From Neoarius graeffei (taxonomy: Eukaryota; Chordata; Actinopteri; Siluriformes; Ariidae): a stretch of 64,000 nucleotides of DNA. The position numbers and the translations under genes were made by a program. The notes below the pieces were generated by a model. That model saw nothing but the letters and a program-made list of their open reading frames with translations, had not been told where the DNA came from and ran no database searches. Of this stretch, positions 54,583-64,000 are shown one piece after another. How positions within the stretch are numbered: position 1 is the first letter of the stretch; each line of letters begins with the position of its first letter. The stretch lies in the NCBI RefSeq assembly GCF_027579695.1, contig NC_083574.1, positions 41,408,559 to 41,472,558 of the forward strand, read 5' to 3'.

Positions 54583-55910
54583 CTAGTGAGAGAGACAGAG
54601 AGAGAGGGAGCGAGAGAGAGATCCACAGAGAGACACATGAAGAGGATGAATAGAATAAGAAAGTGACGCAATTGTGAGTGTTGTAGTCTCATCTTCTTTC
54701 TTGTTCTCTAGAATTACCAAGCACACGAAATTTCCTTTAAGAAAACAAAGGAACCGTCACAATCAGGAAGTACTGGGAATAATTTCTACACTCTTGTTTC
54801 AAGGCTTACAGTATGATACAAGAACAATAATAGCACTTTCATTAGAAACTGACAGCTGTAGTGCTGTGGCGTGTGGTGGATTAAGGGCTGCGTTATTGAA
54901 TTTAGCAGTCGAGATGCATGGTCTTTATTTGGGGTGAGTGATATGAGTGAAGGGTGATGAGTGAGGGAAAGAGCCTCCTGGAGATTCAGCCTCGCAGGCA
55001 CAGCACGAATGAATTATTCACATCCAGGAAAGCCAAGCTACGCTTCTCTCTCTCTAGCCCTTGCTCACGCCCACCTCCCACCAGTCACCATTATTTCCTG
55101 TCTTTGTTTATTTCACCCCTTTCTTTGCTTCCACTCATTCTATCATTTTCACACCTTCCTGAAGCTCTGTCTCATGTTCATATTTTCACCCTCTTTATGC
55201 ACGACTGTCTAACCTTGTCTTCACCTTGTGTCTACTCGGAAGCTCTGCCTTGACCTGTATACATTATTTTTCTTTATATAAAATATAAATTCCTCTGTGT
55301 TTTAAACCCTGGGGTGGAACGTTACAGAGAAATTATACTTAATTGAAAGTATAACGTGTCAAACTGTCATACTGATTTAAAAGTGGAAGCATCCAGCAAC
55401 AAATGGATTCAAGTCAAAGTAAAAAGTAAATGTTTTAACTGATAAAATTATGCTAATGCCATGCTTTCACATGAAAAGCAAATTTTATTAGTTCTCTAAA
55501 ACAGATGATTTTCACTCCAATAGGTTTTACCTCTTAAAGCACCCGACGGAGAAACTGCTGCATGCTGGAGCTCTGAATCAGTGATACTGCTTATGTAAAA
55601 AACAGAGGCTTAGTAAGAGTGACAGCCTGAAGGTGAAAGATGCTCCAGTCCTATCGGTCTACTAATTTAGCATCGAGGATCTACAGCCAAGAAAGCATGA
55701 AAGCGACTGCTGAACAAATAAATCTTTTACGGTCTCTACCCTGTACAATACAAAACCTCTGAAGTGGCATGGTGGTTATTTTTTGATAAGGCATGGCCAT
55801 TAATTAAAATATTGACGCTACAAGTTAGTATTTTGAGGTATCTCATAGAATTATTATAGATGCCAAAGGTTTGTGTAACTTGAGGCCCATGGCTTAAAAT
55901 GTTCTAGAAG
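54583..55910. other. No feature recognised
   Basis: Contains a (GA)n patch at 54588-54620 and otherwise unassigned sequence. The small frames at 54954-55253 are Ser/Leu-rich low complexity. Confidence 0.35.
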
Positions 55911-56067
55911 CATCATCAGAATCACTTTATTAATCCCTGGAGGGAAATTCAAATTTGCTACCAAGCTCCTGAATCAGAGAAGTAGTAAACGTCTAAAAAT
56001 AGAAGATAAAATAGTCTGGAAAAGAATAAATAAAATAAATTTAAATAAGTTCAATAACTTAAGTAAA

Positions 56068-56450
56068 GGGGTCGGCATGGTGGTGTAGTGGTTAGCGCTG
56101 TCGCCTCACAGCAAGAAAGTCCGGGTTTGAGCCCCGTGGCCGGCGAGGGCCTTTCTGTGCGGAGTTTGCATGTTCTCCCCGTGTCCGCGTGGGTTTCCTC
56201 CGGGTGTTCCGGTTTCCCCCACAGTCCAAAGACATGCAGGTTAGGTTAACTGGTGACTCTAAATTGACCGTAGGTGTGAATGTGAGTGTGAATGGTTGTC
56301 TGTGTTTATGTGTCAGCCCTGTGATGACCTGGCGACTTGTCCAGGGTGTACCCCGCCTTTCACCCGTAGTCAGCTGGGATAGGCTCCAGCTTGCCTGCGA
56401 CCCTGTAGAACAGGATAAAGCGGCTACAGATAATGAGATGAGATGAGATG
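56068..56450 (+). mobile_element. DANA-like SINE, full length
   Basis: 12-bp duplications AACTTAAGTAAA at 56056-56067 and 56451-56462. Head GGTCGGCATGGTGGTGTAGT. Confidence 0.9.
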
Positions 56451-56563
56451 AACTTAAGTAAAAGCAAAATGAAGTGATTTTATATACAAATGATTCCTAT
56501 ATACGTACATATATTGCACCTGAGTTAAGGATACCGTATACATGGTAAGACAGTGTACCACAG

Positions 56564-57127
56564 TTATACAGTGGCATTGTACAGCTTGACTGCAACAGGT
56601 AGGAATGATTTCCCGTGTCTCTCAGTTGTGCAGCGTGGAAGAATCAGCCGTTTAATGAACGTGCTCCTGTGGCTGATCAGCTCCTCATGTAGAGGGTGGG
56701 AAGGACAGTCTAAGATTGTTTTTATTTTGGACAGTGTCCTCTTCTCCAACACCACTGTAAGAGAGTCCAGTTCCACGCCTAAAACATGGCCAGCCTTCCT
56801 GATGATCTTATTGAGCCTGTTAGGGTCCTTCACCCTCAAGCCGCTGCTCCAGCAGACGACAGCGTACAGGATGGCGCTGGCCACCACAGACTCATAGAAC
56901 ATCCATAGCATCGTTCGGCAGATGTTGAAGGACCTCAGCCGTCTCAGAAAATAGAGACGGCTCTGGCCCTTTTTGTATACCGTGTCCACGTTTTTGGACC
57001 AGTCCAGTTTATTATCCAAGTACACCCCCAGGTACTTATATTCCTCCACCACGTCCACACTGACCCCTTGGATGTTAACAGGGTTCACCGGAGCCCTGAT
57101 TCTCTTCAGATCAACCACCATTATCAC
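56564..57127 (-). pseudogene. Non-LTR reverse transcriptase, C-terminal part
   Basis: 187 codons open: EEYKYLGVYLDNKLDWSKNV, QSRLYFLRRLRSFNICRTML, ILYAVVCWSSGLRVKDPNRL, NKIIRKAGHVLGV and CPSHPLHEEL. Late-RT and C-terminal blocks of Rex1/L2-type LINEs. The catalytic core is lost by 5' truncation. Confidence 0.75.
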
Positions 57128-57189
57128 AGAGCCCCATACTTAAGAAAATATGGTAATGAATCAACTTGATTTTTGATGGCTTGACCATA

Positions 57190-57925
57190 TGACAACCACC
57201 ACAGGGAACCCGACCGTAAGTGCAAGGAAATGTCTCTCAAACACCAGACAACAAAATTTGTTTCTTTATTTACATAACATAGACGGGTTTTTATCAAGTG
57301 GTTATTTTTAATTTCCTTTTTAAAAAATAAATGTGATAATTTACTAACACATTTTATGTAAAATATTCACAGCAGTTTCATATAAAACTAGTTAATACAG
57401 TTTTATTAGTTCACTAGCTTGTTGGACAGTTGATAGTTTCGCTGTGATTGAGCTCTAATCAGGAACAGGTGCATGGTAATTAGTCCTAATGGCATGTGCA
57501 CACTTTGCTATTTGCGGCTGCACACAACACGTGTGATCGTGACAGATGTAACCAGAAAACTGTTTGACATTTTAAGTTTGATATTCGATTGTAACTATAC
57601 AGTAATGATGTAAAGTGAAAGCACTGGTTCACCAGGCACCCAGCAGAGTCACACCATAATAAATGTCATGGTGTTGTTTCTGGCGCATGGCATGAGGTGT
57701 CAAAGAAATGAATAAATATGTATCATAGCTGCAATGTCTATCTTATTATTGATGTCACTGTCACAAGACAATGCAGCAATTTACTGATGTGAAATACACT
57801 GCACTATACAAGTCGATGGTTCATATTCTATAATATTATTCTATTCAGGTTGATTTTGTATCCTTGCAAATATTTTGCTCATACACTCATCAGGAGCTTC
57901 ACTTTTAGGCAGTGCCTGTCATTTA
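57190..57925. other. No feature recognised
   Basis: AT-rich, unassigned sequence between LINE and Tc1. Confidence 0.35.
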
Positions 57926-57929
57926 TATA

Positions 57930-59532
57930 CAACCCCGATTCCAAAAAAGTTGGGACAAAGAACAAATTGTAAATAAAAACGGAATGCAATAATTTACAAA
58001 TCTCAAAAACTGATATTGTATTCACAATAGAACATAGACAACATATCAAATGTCGAAAGTGAGACATTTTGAAATTTCATGCCAAATATTGGCTCATTTG
58101 AAATTTCATGACAGCAACACATCTCAAAAAAGTTGGGACAGGGGCAATAAGAGGCTGGAAAAGTTAAAGGTACAAAAAAGGAACAGCTGGAGGACCAAAT
58201 TGCAACTCATTAGGTCAACTGGCAACAGGTCATTAACATGACTGGGTATAAAAAGAGCATCTTGGAGTGGCAGCGGCTCTCAGAAGTAAAGATGGGAAGA
58301 GGATCACCAATCTCCTTAATTCTGCACCAACAAATAGTGGAACAATATCAGAAAGGAGTTCGACAGTGTAAAATTGCAAAGAGTTTGAACATATCATCAT
58401 CTACAGTGCATAATATCATCAAAAGATTCAGAGAATCTGGAAGAATCTCTGTGCGTAAGGGTCAAGGCCGGAAAACCATACTGGGTGCCCGTGATCTTCG
58501 GGCCCTTAGACGGCACTGCATCACATACAGGCATGCTTCTGTATTGGAAATCACAAAATGGGCTCAGGAATATTTCCAGAGAACATTATCTGTGAACACA
58601 ATTCACCGTGCCATCCACCATTGCCAGCTAAAACTTTATAGTTCAAAGAAGAAGCCGTATCTAAACGTGATCCAGAAGTGCAGACGTCTTCTCTGGGCCA
58701 AGGCTCATTTAAAATGGACTGTGGCAAAGTGGAAAACTGTTCTGTGGTCAGACGAATCAAAATTTGAAGTTCTTTATGGAAATCAGGGACGCCGTGTCAT
58801 TCGGACTAAAGAGGAGAAGGACGACCCAAGTTGTTATCAGCGCTCAGTTCAGAAGCCTGCATCTCTGATGGCATGGGGTTGCATTAGTGTGTGTGGCATG
58901 GGCAGCTTACACATCTGGAAAGACACCATCAATGCTGAAAGGTATATCCAGGTTCTAGAGCAACATGTGCTCCCATCCAGACGACGTCTCTTTCAGGGAA
59001 GACCTTACATTTTCCAACATGACAATGCCAAACCACATACTGCATCAATTACAGCATCATGGCTGCGTAGAAGAAGGGTCCGGGTACTGAACTGGCCAGC
59101 CTGCAGTCCAGATCTTTCACCCATAGAAAACATTTGGTGCATCATAAAACGGAAGATACGACAAAAAAGACCTAAGACAGTTGAGCAACTAGAATCCTAC
59201 ATTAGACAAGAATGGGTTAACATTCCTATCCCTAAACTTGAGCAACTTGTCTCCTCAGTCCCCAGACGTTTACAGACTGTTGTAAAGAGAAAAGGGGATG
59301 TCTCACAGTGGTAAACATGGCCTTGTCCCAACTTTTTTGAGATGTGTTGTTGTCATGAAATTTAAAATCACCTAATTTTTCTCTTTAAATGATACATTTT
59401 CTCAGTTTAAACATTTGATATGTCATCTATGTTCTATTCTGAATAAAATATGGAATTTTGAAACTTCCACATCGTTGCATTCCGTTTTTATTTACAATTT
59501 GTACTTTGTCCCAACTTTTTTGGAATCAGGGT

Positions 59533-59534
<2 letters not shown>
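57930..59534 (+). mobile_element. Tc1-like transposon, apparently complete
   Basis: Ends CAACCCCGATTCCAAAAAAG and CTTTTTTGGAATCAGGGTTG flanked by TA (57928-57929, 59535-59536). Inner inverted repeats near each end share ACATCTCAAAAAAGTTGGGA-like blocks. Length is 1605 bp, usual for the group. It inserted at the edge of a (TA)n tract. Confidence 0.93.
58292..59314 (+). CDS. Tc1-like transposase, intact
   Basis: A 340-residue cut-and-paste transposase of the DD34E class. It starts MGRGSPISLILHQQIVEQYQ (helix-turn-helix, then SSSTVHNIIKRFRESGR) and holds the catalytic residues in VLWSDESKFEVLYGNQGRRV, YIFQHDNAKPHTASITASWL and CSPDLSPIENIWCIIKRKIR. There are exactly 34 residues between the second Asp and the Glu. 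I chose this ATG because Tc1 proteins of this group begin with a short lead before the first helix; the frame also extends 18 codons upstream to 58238. No stop or frameshift, so a recent insertion. Confidence 0.92.
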   Translation: MGRGSPISLILHQQIVEQYQKGVRQCKIAKSLNISSSTVHNIIKRFRESGRISVRKGQGRKTILGARDLRALRRHCITYRHASVLEITKWAQEYFQRTLSVNTIHRAIHHCQLKLYSSKKKPYLNVIQKCRRLLWAKAHLKWTVAKWKTVLWSDESKFEVLYGNQGRRVIRTKEEKDDPSCYQRSVQKPASLMAWGCISVCGMGSLHIWKDTINAERYIQVLEQHVLPSRRRLFQGRPYIFQHDNAKPHTASITASWLRRRRVRVLNWPACSPDLSPIENIWCIIKRKIRQKRPKTVEQLESYIRQEWVNIPIPKLEQLVSSVPRRLQTVVKRKGDVSQW

Positions 59535-59592
<58 letters not shown>

Positions 59593-59619
59593 CACACACA
59601 CTATATACTGTATATACAT

Positions 59620-59667
<48 letters not shown>

Positions 59668-59752
59668 TGTGTGTATGTGTACAGTATGTATGTATATACA
59701 GTATATAGTGTGTGTTATATATATATATATAAATAAATAAATAAATAAATAA
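59535..59752. repeat. (TA)n/(ATAC)n/(AAAT)n simple repeat
   Basis: Long TA tracts at about 59535-59582 and 59625-59665, with TGTG and CACA interruptions and (AAAT)n at the end. Confidence 0.9.
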
Positions 59753-60040
59753 ACTTAACATGAGGCTCCAGTTACTGATTTGGTGGGAAAGAGCAAATAA
59801 TTGGAGAATTCACTTAAGCTGACATGCGTTTAATTGCAGTATATCTTTGTGCATTATTCCAAGATTGAAGTAAAGTATGTAAGAATAAAGAGTTAATATT
59901 ACAAGAGTAAAGTGCAATATTATCAGTCATCTCCATACTTAGGTTCTGCTGGACACAATGGTTTAATTCAACTGATTTCCTTTCATTTGTGACATTTTTC
60001 ATATCCATAAAATAGAGCTTGAGAAATATTGTAGATATTG
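59753..60040. other. No feature recognised
   Basis: Flank of the LTR element; no exon or repeat supported. Confidence 0.4.
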
Positions 60041-60352
60041 TGTCATGAACTTTGTAGCAGTTCGGATGGGTGGGTGGAGCACAGAAGGACGGCACAGAAG
60101 AACTGAGTTCACAAAACCCATTTATTTTAGCTTTTCAGCTTTAACTATACACATATATACACACACACTCCAGTCGTCTGGTTGGGGAGAGAGCCCACTC
60201 TGCTCTCGCTCTCGTCCTTAAATAGGGTGCGGTCACTGGGGAAGACACACAAACACATTAATCAACCTCAGGTGCAGTGATTCTGCCACTTACCTTCCCT
60301 GACTCCGCCCTCCAGTCACAGACCGACGCTTGACCACGCCCCCACTGCCACA
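60041..60352 (-). repeat. 3' LTR of the gypsy element
   Basis: The reverse strand begins TGTGGCAGTGGGGGCGTGG and is taken to end CATGACA (TG...CA). It contains CCTATTTAAGGAC, a TATA-like box, and AATAAATGGG, a polyadenylation signal. It follows a purine-rich GGGGGGGGAGT stretch near 60403-60413. The outer border is inferred because the other LTR and the target duplication are not in view. Confidence 0.6.
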
Positions 60353-60369
60353 TGCCCCCACCGCCCGAC

Positions 60370-61344
60370 TCAGGCCGGGCAGCCATCCGGCCCGCAGCCG
60401 ACTCCCCCCCCTTGACGGGAGAGGAAGTCTGCCACGACCATCTGCGCCCCCGGCCTGTGGACCACCTTGAAGTTAAAGGGTTGGAGTGCCAGATACCAAC
60501 GGGTGATCCACGCGTTGGCATCCTTCATGCGGTGGAGCCACTGGAGGGGCGCGTGGTCCGAACAGAGGGTGAAAGGGCGTCCCAGCAGGTAGTAACAGAG
60601 GGCGAGGACCGCCCACTTGATGGCCAGGCACTCCTTCTCTATGGTGCTGTAGCGCCCCTCACACACTGACAGCTTACGACTTATGTACAGCACTGGGCGA
60701 TCCTCCCCCTCCACCTCCTGGGACAAAACAGCCCCCAGCCCTCTGTCCGACACATCCATCTGCAATATAAAAGGGAGAGAAAAGTCAGGGGAGTGTAACA
60801 GTGGCCCCCCACACAGTGCAGCCTTTACCTCAGAAAAAGCCTGCTGGCATTGCTCCGTCCACTGGACCGGATCTGGTGCCCTCTTTTTAGTGAGATCAGT
60901 CAGCGGGCTGGTGACGTCCAAATAATTAGGTATAAACCTACGATAATAGCCAGCCAGCCCCAGGAACTGTCTCACCCCCTTTTTGGTCTTGGGCCTCGGG
61001 CAGGCCGCAATCGCTGCCGTCTTGTTAATTTGGGGTTGCACCTGCCCATTGCCCAAGTGGAAGCCCAGATACCGTACTTCCACCCGCCCAATTGCACACT
61101 TCTTCGGGTTGGCTGTGAGACCCGCCCGCCTCAGCGACCTGAGGACGGCCCGCAGGTGTTGTAGGTGCCGCGGCCAGTCATTCCTATAAATAATGATGTC
61201 GTCAAGGTACGCGGCCGCATAGGTGGTGTGGGGGCGGAGGACCCTATCCATCAGCCGCTGAAACGTAGCGGGCACCCCAAACAGCCCAAAAGGAAGTGTG
61301 ACGAACTGGTGTAAGCTGAACGGTGTGGAAAAGGCCGTTTTTTC
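60370..61344 (-). pseudogene. gypsy reverse transcriptase (second half) and RNase H
   Basis: Downstream of a stop codon the frame continues. It has the YLDDIIIY catalytic box of RT, then TKKGVRQFLGLAGYYRRFIP (end of thumb), then RNase H with FILQMDVSDRGLGAVLSQEV, YSTIEKECLAIKWAV and LCSDHAPLQWL. The product ends SRQGGG and runs into the purine tract. The same reading frame as the preceding segment, so they were one ORF. Confidence 0.85.
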
Positions 61345-62520
61345 TCAGGATAATGGAGTCAAGGGGATCTGGCAATAACCCTTCGTCAAATCCAGTGTCG
61401 AGTAAAAGCGAGCTGTGCCTAGTCGATCGAGCAACTCATCAATACAAGGCATTGGGTACGCGTCGAATTTAGACACCACGTTGCCTTTTCTATAGTCGAC
61501 ACAGAACCGGATCGACCCGTCGGCCTTGGGTACCAAGACCACCGGGCTGCTCCAGTCGCTGTGGGACTCCTCGACGATGCCCATTTCAAGCATGGCCTTG
61601 AGTACTTCCCGAACCACTTTTTTCTTGTGTTCGGGTAGCCTGTAAGGGCGGCTACGCACTACCAACCCCGGGGGCGTCTCAATGTGGTGCTCTATGAGGT
61701 CGGTGCGGCCGGGCAGGGGTGAGAACATGTCCGAAAATTCAGTCTGCAACCGGGCAACCTCCGCGAGTTGGGTCAGGGAGAGGTGGTCTCCACAGGGGAC
61801 TGGAGAGGTACGCGATGCCAATGCTCCCTTTTGAACCTCCAGCCCCAGCTCCGCCTTCTCCGGAACCACCAACACCAACGCCACGGGGACCTCCTCATTC
61901 CAGAGTTTGAGCAGATTGAGGTGGTAAATCTGTAGCGCCCCACCCCTGTCCGTCCGCCTCACCTCATAGTCAACGTCCCCGACTCGCCGTGTGACCTCAA
62001 AGGGTCCTTGCCACTTGGCGACCAAGTTGGAGCTCGATGTGGGCAACAGTACGAGTACTTTATCTCCCGGTGTGAACTCCCTAAGGCGCATACCCTTGTC
62101 GTACAGGCGGGTTTGCCGTTCTTGGGCCTGCCGCAAATTTTCCTGGGTTAGGTGTGTGTGGAGTTTTGCGCGCAGGTCCATAACATATTGAATTTCATTT
62201 TTACTTGGTGAAGGTCCCTCCTCCCAATTTTCTCGCAGCACGTCTAAAATGCCGCGCAGCTTACGCCCATATAACAATTCAAATGGGGAGAACCCTGTGG
62301 AGGCTTGTGGGACCTCTCGCACTGAAAACAACAAGGGTTCGAGCCATTTATCCCAATTACGTGCATCCTCGCTTACGAATTTCCTAATTATATTTTTGAG
62401 GGTGCGATTGAATCGTTCGACTAAACTGTCCATTTGTGGGTGATAAACGCTGGTGCAGATCGGCTTAATACCCAATAACCCATAAAGTTCGTTCAGTGTT
62501 CGTGACAAACGCGGTGCCAT
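61345..62520 (-). pseudogene. gypsy integrase C-terminal half fused to reverse transcriptase N-terminal half
   Basis: 391 codons. Residues 1-130 hold the integrase end with the catalytic Glu in HPQMDSLVERFNRTLK. The WQGPFEVTRRVGDVDYEV stretch is the GPY/F module. RT begins about residue 285 (VRSRPYRLPEHKKKVVREVL), with VPKADGSIRFCVDYRKG and the first catalytic Asp in FYSTLDLTKGYCQIPL. The frame ends at TGA (61345-61347), probably a CpG transition of an Arg codon, inside RT. Direct integrase-to-RT continuity in one frame proves the unusual order. Confidence 0.88.
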
Positions 62521-62522
62521 GA

Positions 62523-62992
62523 TCAGTCAATCTCTTTCGGGATTCCAACTCGGGAGATGATGTGGAAGAATGCCTCCGCAATACTGCATGCTGAGATATT
62601 GCGAAGAGGTACTGCTTCCGGGTATCGCGTTGCATAGTCCACTAGAACTAATATAAAGCGGTACCCTCGTGTTGACTGATCTAATAGCCCGACGAGATCC
62701 ATCCCAATTCTTTCGAACGGGGTCTCGATTAATGGTAGAGGGCGCAAAGGCGCTTTTGGAATGGCCGCTGGATTTACTAACTGGCATTCGCAGCACCTAC
62801 GGTACACCACCTACGGACATCGTCGCGAATCCCTGGCCAATAGAACCGGGCCATTATTCGGGCTAGTGTTTTATCCTGCCCTAAGTGTCCAGCCATGGGA
62901 TTAAAGTGAGCCGCCTGGAATACCAATTCCCGGCAGCTCTTCGGAATCAAAAGCTGCGTGACTTGCTCTTTAGTCTGAGTGTCCTGCGTCAC
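62523..62992 (-). pseudogene. gypsy integrase N-terminal region (zinc-binding and first catalytic Asp)
   Basis: The upper part (62777-62992) has the HHCC-type zinc region HFNPMAGHLGQDKTLARIMA and FYWPGIRDDVRRWC. A frameshift near 62795 leads to CCECQLVNPAAIPKAPLRPL and then PFERIGMDLVG (first catalytic Asp) and RFILVLVDYATRYPEAVPLR. A second frameshift near 62523 lies in the region of the second catalytic Asp. Confidence 0.8.
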
Positions 62993-63431
62993 TCAGTATA
63001 ATCTATCCTTCATAATTGCAAAGTAGGGGAAGGACGAGGTGGCATTTGGCTGAAGCATTTGACCATCGATTACTCTCACTTGGTCAAATGCATGCCGCAG
63101 AGTCTCGTCTCGCGACTGCTCTAATGGAAAATCCACGAGGGATTCCCCAATAGAGAGAGGAGCCACCAGCGGCTCCTCACTCTGATGCGGAGCTGACGTA
63201 GACGGCTCTGTGACAGCTGCTCCCGCCAACGGGACCTCCCCTTATTAAACTACGGCAGGACCCACTCTTCACTAGGTGACTCATTAATTCCCCAAATCCC
63301 GGCCAATCCGCCCCCAAAATTATTGAGTGGGTAAGGCGAGGATTAACCGCCACCTTCACTATAAATTTTTCCCCTCGAAAAAAATGTGGACCGACACTAA
63401 AGGGTAGCTGTGAACATCCCTGTGCACACAC
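62993..63431 (-). pseudogene. gypsy region between protease and integrase
   Basis: Two overlapping open pieces (63177-63431 and 62993-63229) include KVAVNPRLTHSIILGADWPG, the usual segment after the protease, and SLVDFPLEQSRDETLRHAFD, a linker before the integrase zinc region. Frames change between them, so at least one frameshift. Confidence 0.6.
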
Positions 63432-63955
63432 AACACCTTCACCAATTGTGCTCCCCCCAATGCCTCATCTTGCACCAGGTTTTGGTGGATTGAGGTCTGA
63501 TTACAACCAGAATCCACCAACACCTGATGTGTATCCCCTTGGATACTCACCGGTATGCGATACGCTCCGGCCCAATCAAGGGCGGCTCCTGGCGCATTGG
63601 GGATCTGAACCACCGCGCCCACCTCCATTACCGAGCACTGCTGTTGGAGGTGGCCCGGCTCCCTACAGCGCCAGCAAACCGGCCCAGGCTTCCTCTCTGC
63701 ACTGGTGCTCTGGAGCTCACTCACCTGAGGGGGGGGAGAGACAGACACAGAAGGGAGAAACGGGCGGGCCGGCTGGGGTGGGGCTGGCCCGCGCCTCCGC
63801 GGTGGGGGAATGGGGCGAGGATGAGACACAGGAGGAGAGGGAGAGAGAGAGGAGAAGAGGTTGCCTGCTGTCCTGCCGTCGAGACAGCCGCCAAATGGTC
63901 CTCCGCCAGCTCGATTGCCTGATCCAGCAACGCCAGGCAGTGGCACTGGACCCAC
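63359..63955 (-). pseudogene. gypsy gag C-terminus (zinc knuckle) and aspartic protease
   Basis: A Pro-rich stretch precedes the CCHC knuckle CWRCREPGHLQQQC. About 40 residues later comes the protease active-site motif VLVDSGCNQTSIHQ (DSG). Gag upstream is outside the window; the first 30 residues here may belong to another frame of it. Confidence 0.75.
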
Positions 63956-64000
63956 TCTGCAGCTCCGGCTGGTAGACGCGCGATGAACTGCTCCAGCGCC

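Larger units (their letters stand above)
55912..57180 (-). mobile_element. LINE 3' part (Rex1/L2-like), split by a SINE
   Basis: The coding part is 56564-57127. The 3' UTR ends at about 55912 with reverse-strand TTTCCCTCCAGGGATTAATA and AAGTGATTCTGAT, a familiar teleost LINE end. A DANA-like SINE sits in the UTR. Confidence 0.7.
60041..64000 (-). mobile_element. Ty3/gypsy retrotransposon with Gmr1-type gene order (3' part)
   Basis: On the reverse strand, from high to low coordinates: zinc knuckle, aspartic protease, integrase, reverse transcriptase, RNase H, purine tract and 3' LTR. In most Ty3/gypsy elements RT precedes integrase; here integrase comes first, as in the Gmr1 clade known from deuterostomes. 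The 5' LTR and gag start lie beyond the window. Frameshifts and at least one stop make this copy defective. Confidence 0.85.

Noticed and set aside
54954..55253. Overlapping frames of 83-99 codons
   Set aside because: Low-complexity Ser/Leu/Pro composition from a pyrimidine-rich stretch; two frames open at once suggests composition, not coding.
59492..59761. Tyr/Ile-rich frame
   Set aside because: Translation of a (TA)n microsatellite.
63448..63975. 175-codon + strand frame
   Set aside because: Antisense of the gypsy gag/protease region, which has the real motifs on the - strand.

Overview
The window is vertebrate, almost certainly teleost fish, DNA. It has split genes with GT-AG introns, tRNA-derived SINEs of the zebrafish DANA type in about a dozen copies, Tc1-like and hAT transposons, L2/Rex-type LINEs and a Ty3/gypsy element. 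There are no operons. True host coding sequence is only about 1.1 kb of the 64 kb; transposable elements and simple repeats make up most of the rest.

Two host genes are recognisable. The last four exons of a PARP12-like mono-ADP-ribosyltransferase lie on the + strand (619-4546). The last four exons of thromboxane A synthase (tbxas1, CYP5A) lie on the - strand (26460 down to 14232). They are convergent, tail to tail, as PARP12 and TBXAS1 are on human 7q34, which supports both names. The 5' exons of parp12 lie left of the window. Those of tbxas1 were not found and probably lie further right, so 26.5-64 kb may be tbxas1 intron or intergenic. One more exon-like stretch with good splice sites (54407-54582, -) and a weaker two-part candidate (6969-7280 and 8047-8268, +) were not recognised.

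Repeat layout. 0-5 kb: parp12 introns with a non-autonomous hAT, a hairpin-headed periodic array and a tRNA SINE. 8.2-12.1 kb: a Tc1 inside a hAT inside an outer terminal-inverted-repeat element. 15-18.6 kb: a MITE inside a hAT inside a dead Tc1. 20-25 kb: a second periodic array, a TIR element carrying a first exon of the YqaJ/SWIM-type protein family, and an inverted second copy of the parp12-intron hAT. 25.7 kb: a tRNA SINE with a 5S-rRNA-derived module. 27-33 kb: LINE debris, a large palindrome and a Crypton-type fragment. 39-43.5 kb: a LINE with a restriction-like endonuclease domain, broken by a SINE and a hAT, then a SINE split by a MITE. 44.9-47.0 kb: a Tc1 split by a MITE. 52-54 kb: another periodic array holding a LINE 3' end and a truncated SINE. 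57.9-59.5 kb: a Tc1 with an intact 340-residue transposase. 60.0-64.0 kb: the 3' part of a Ty3/gypsy element whose integrase lies upstream of reverse transcriptase (Gmr1-type order), with its 3' LTR.

Many insertions have target-site duplications readable in the sequence, which fixes their borders and relative ages. Family names come from recalled motifs and were not checked by database search.
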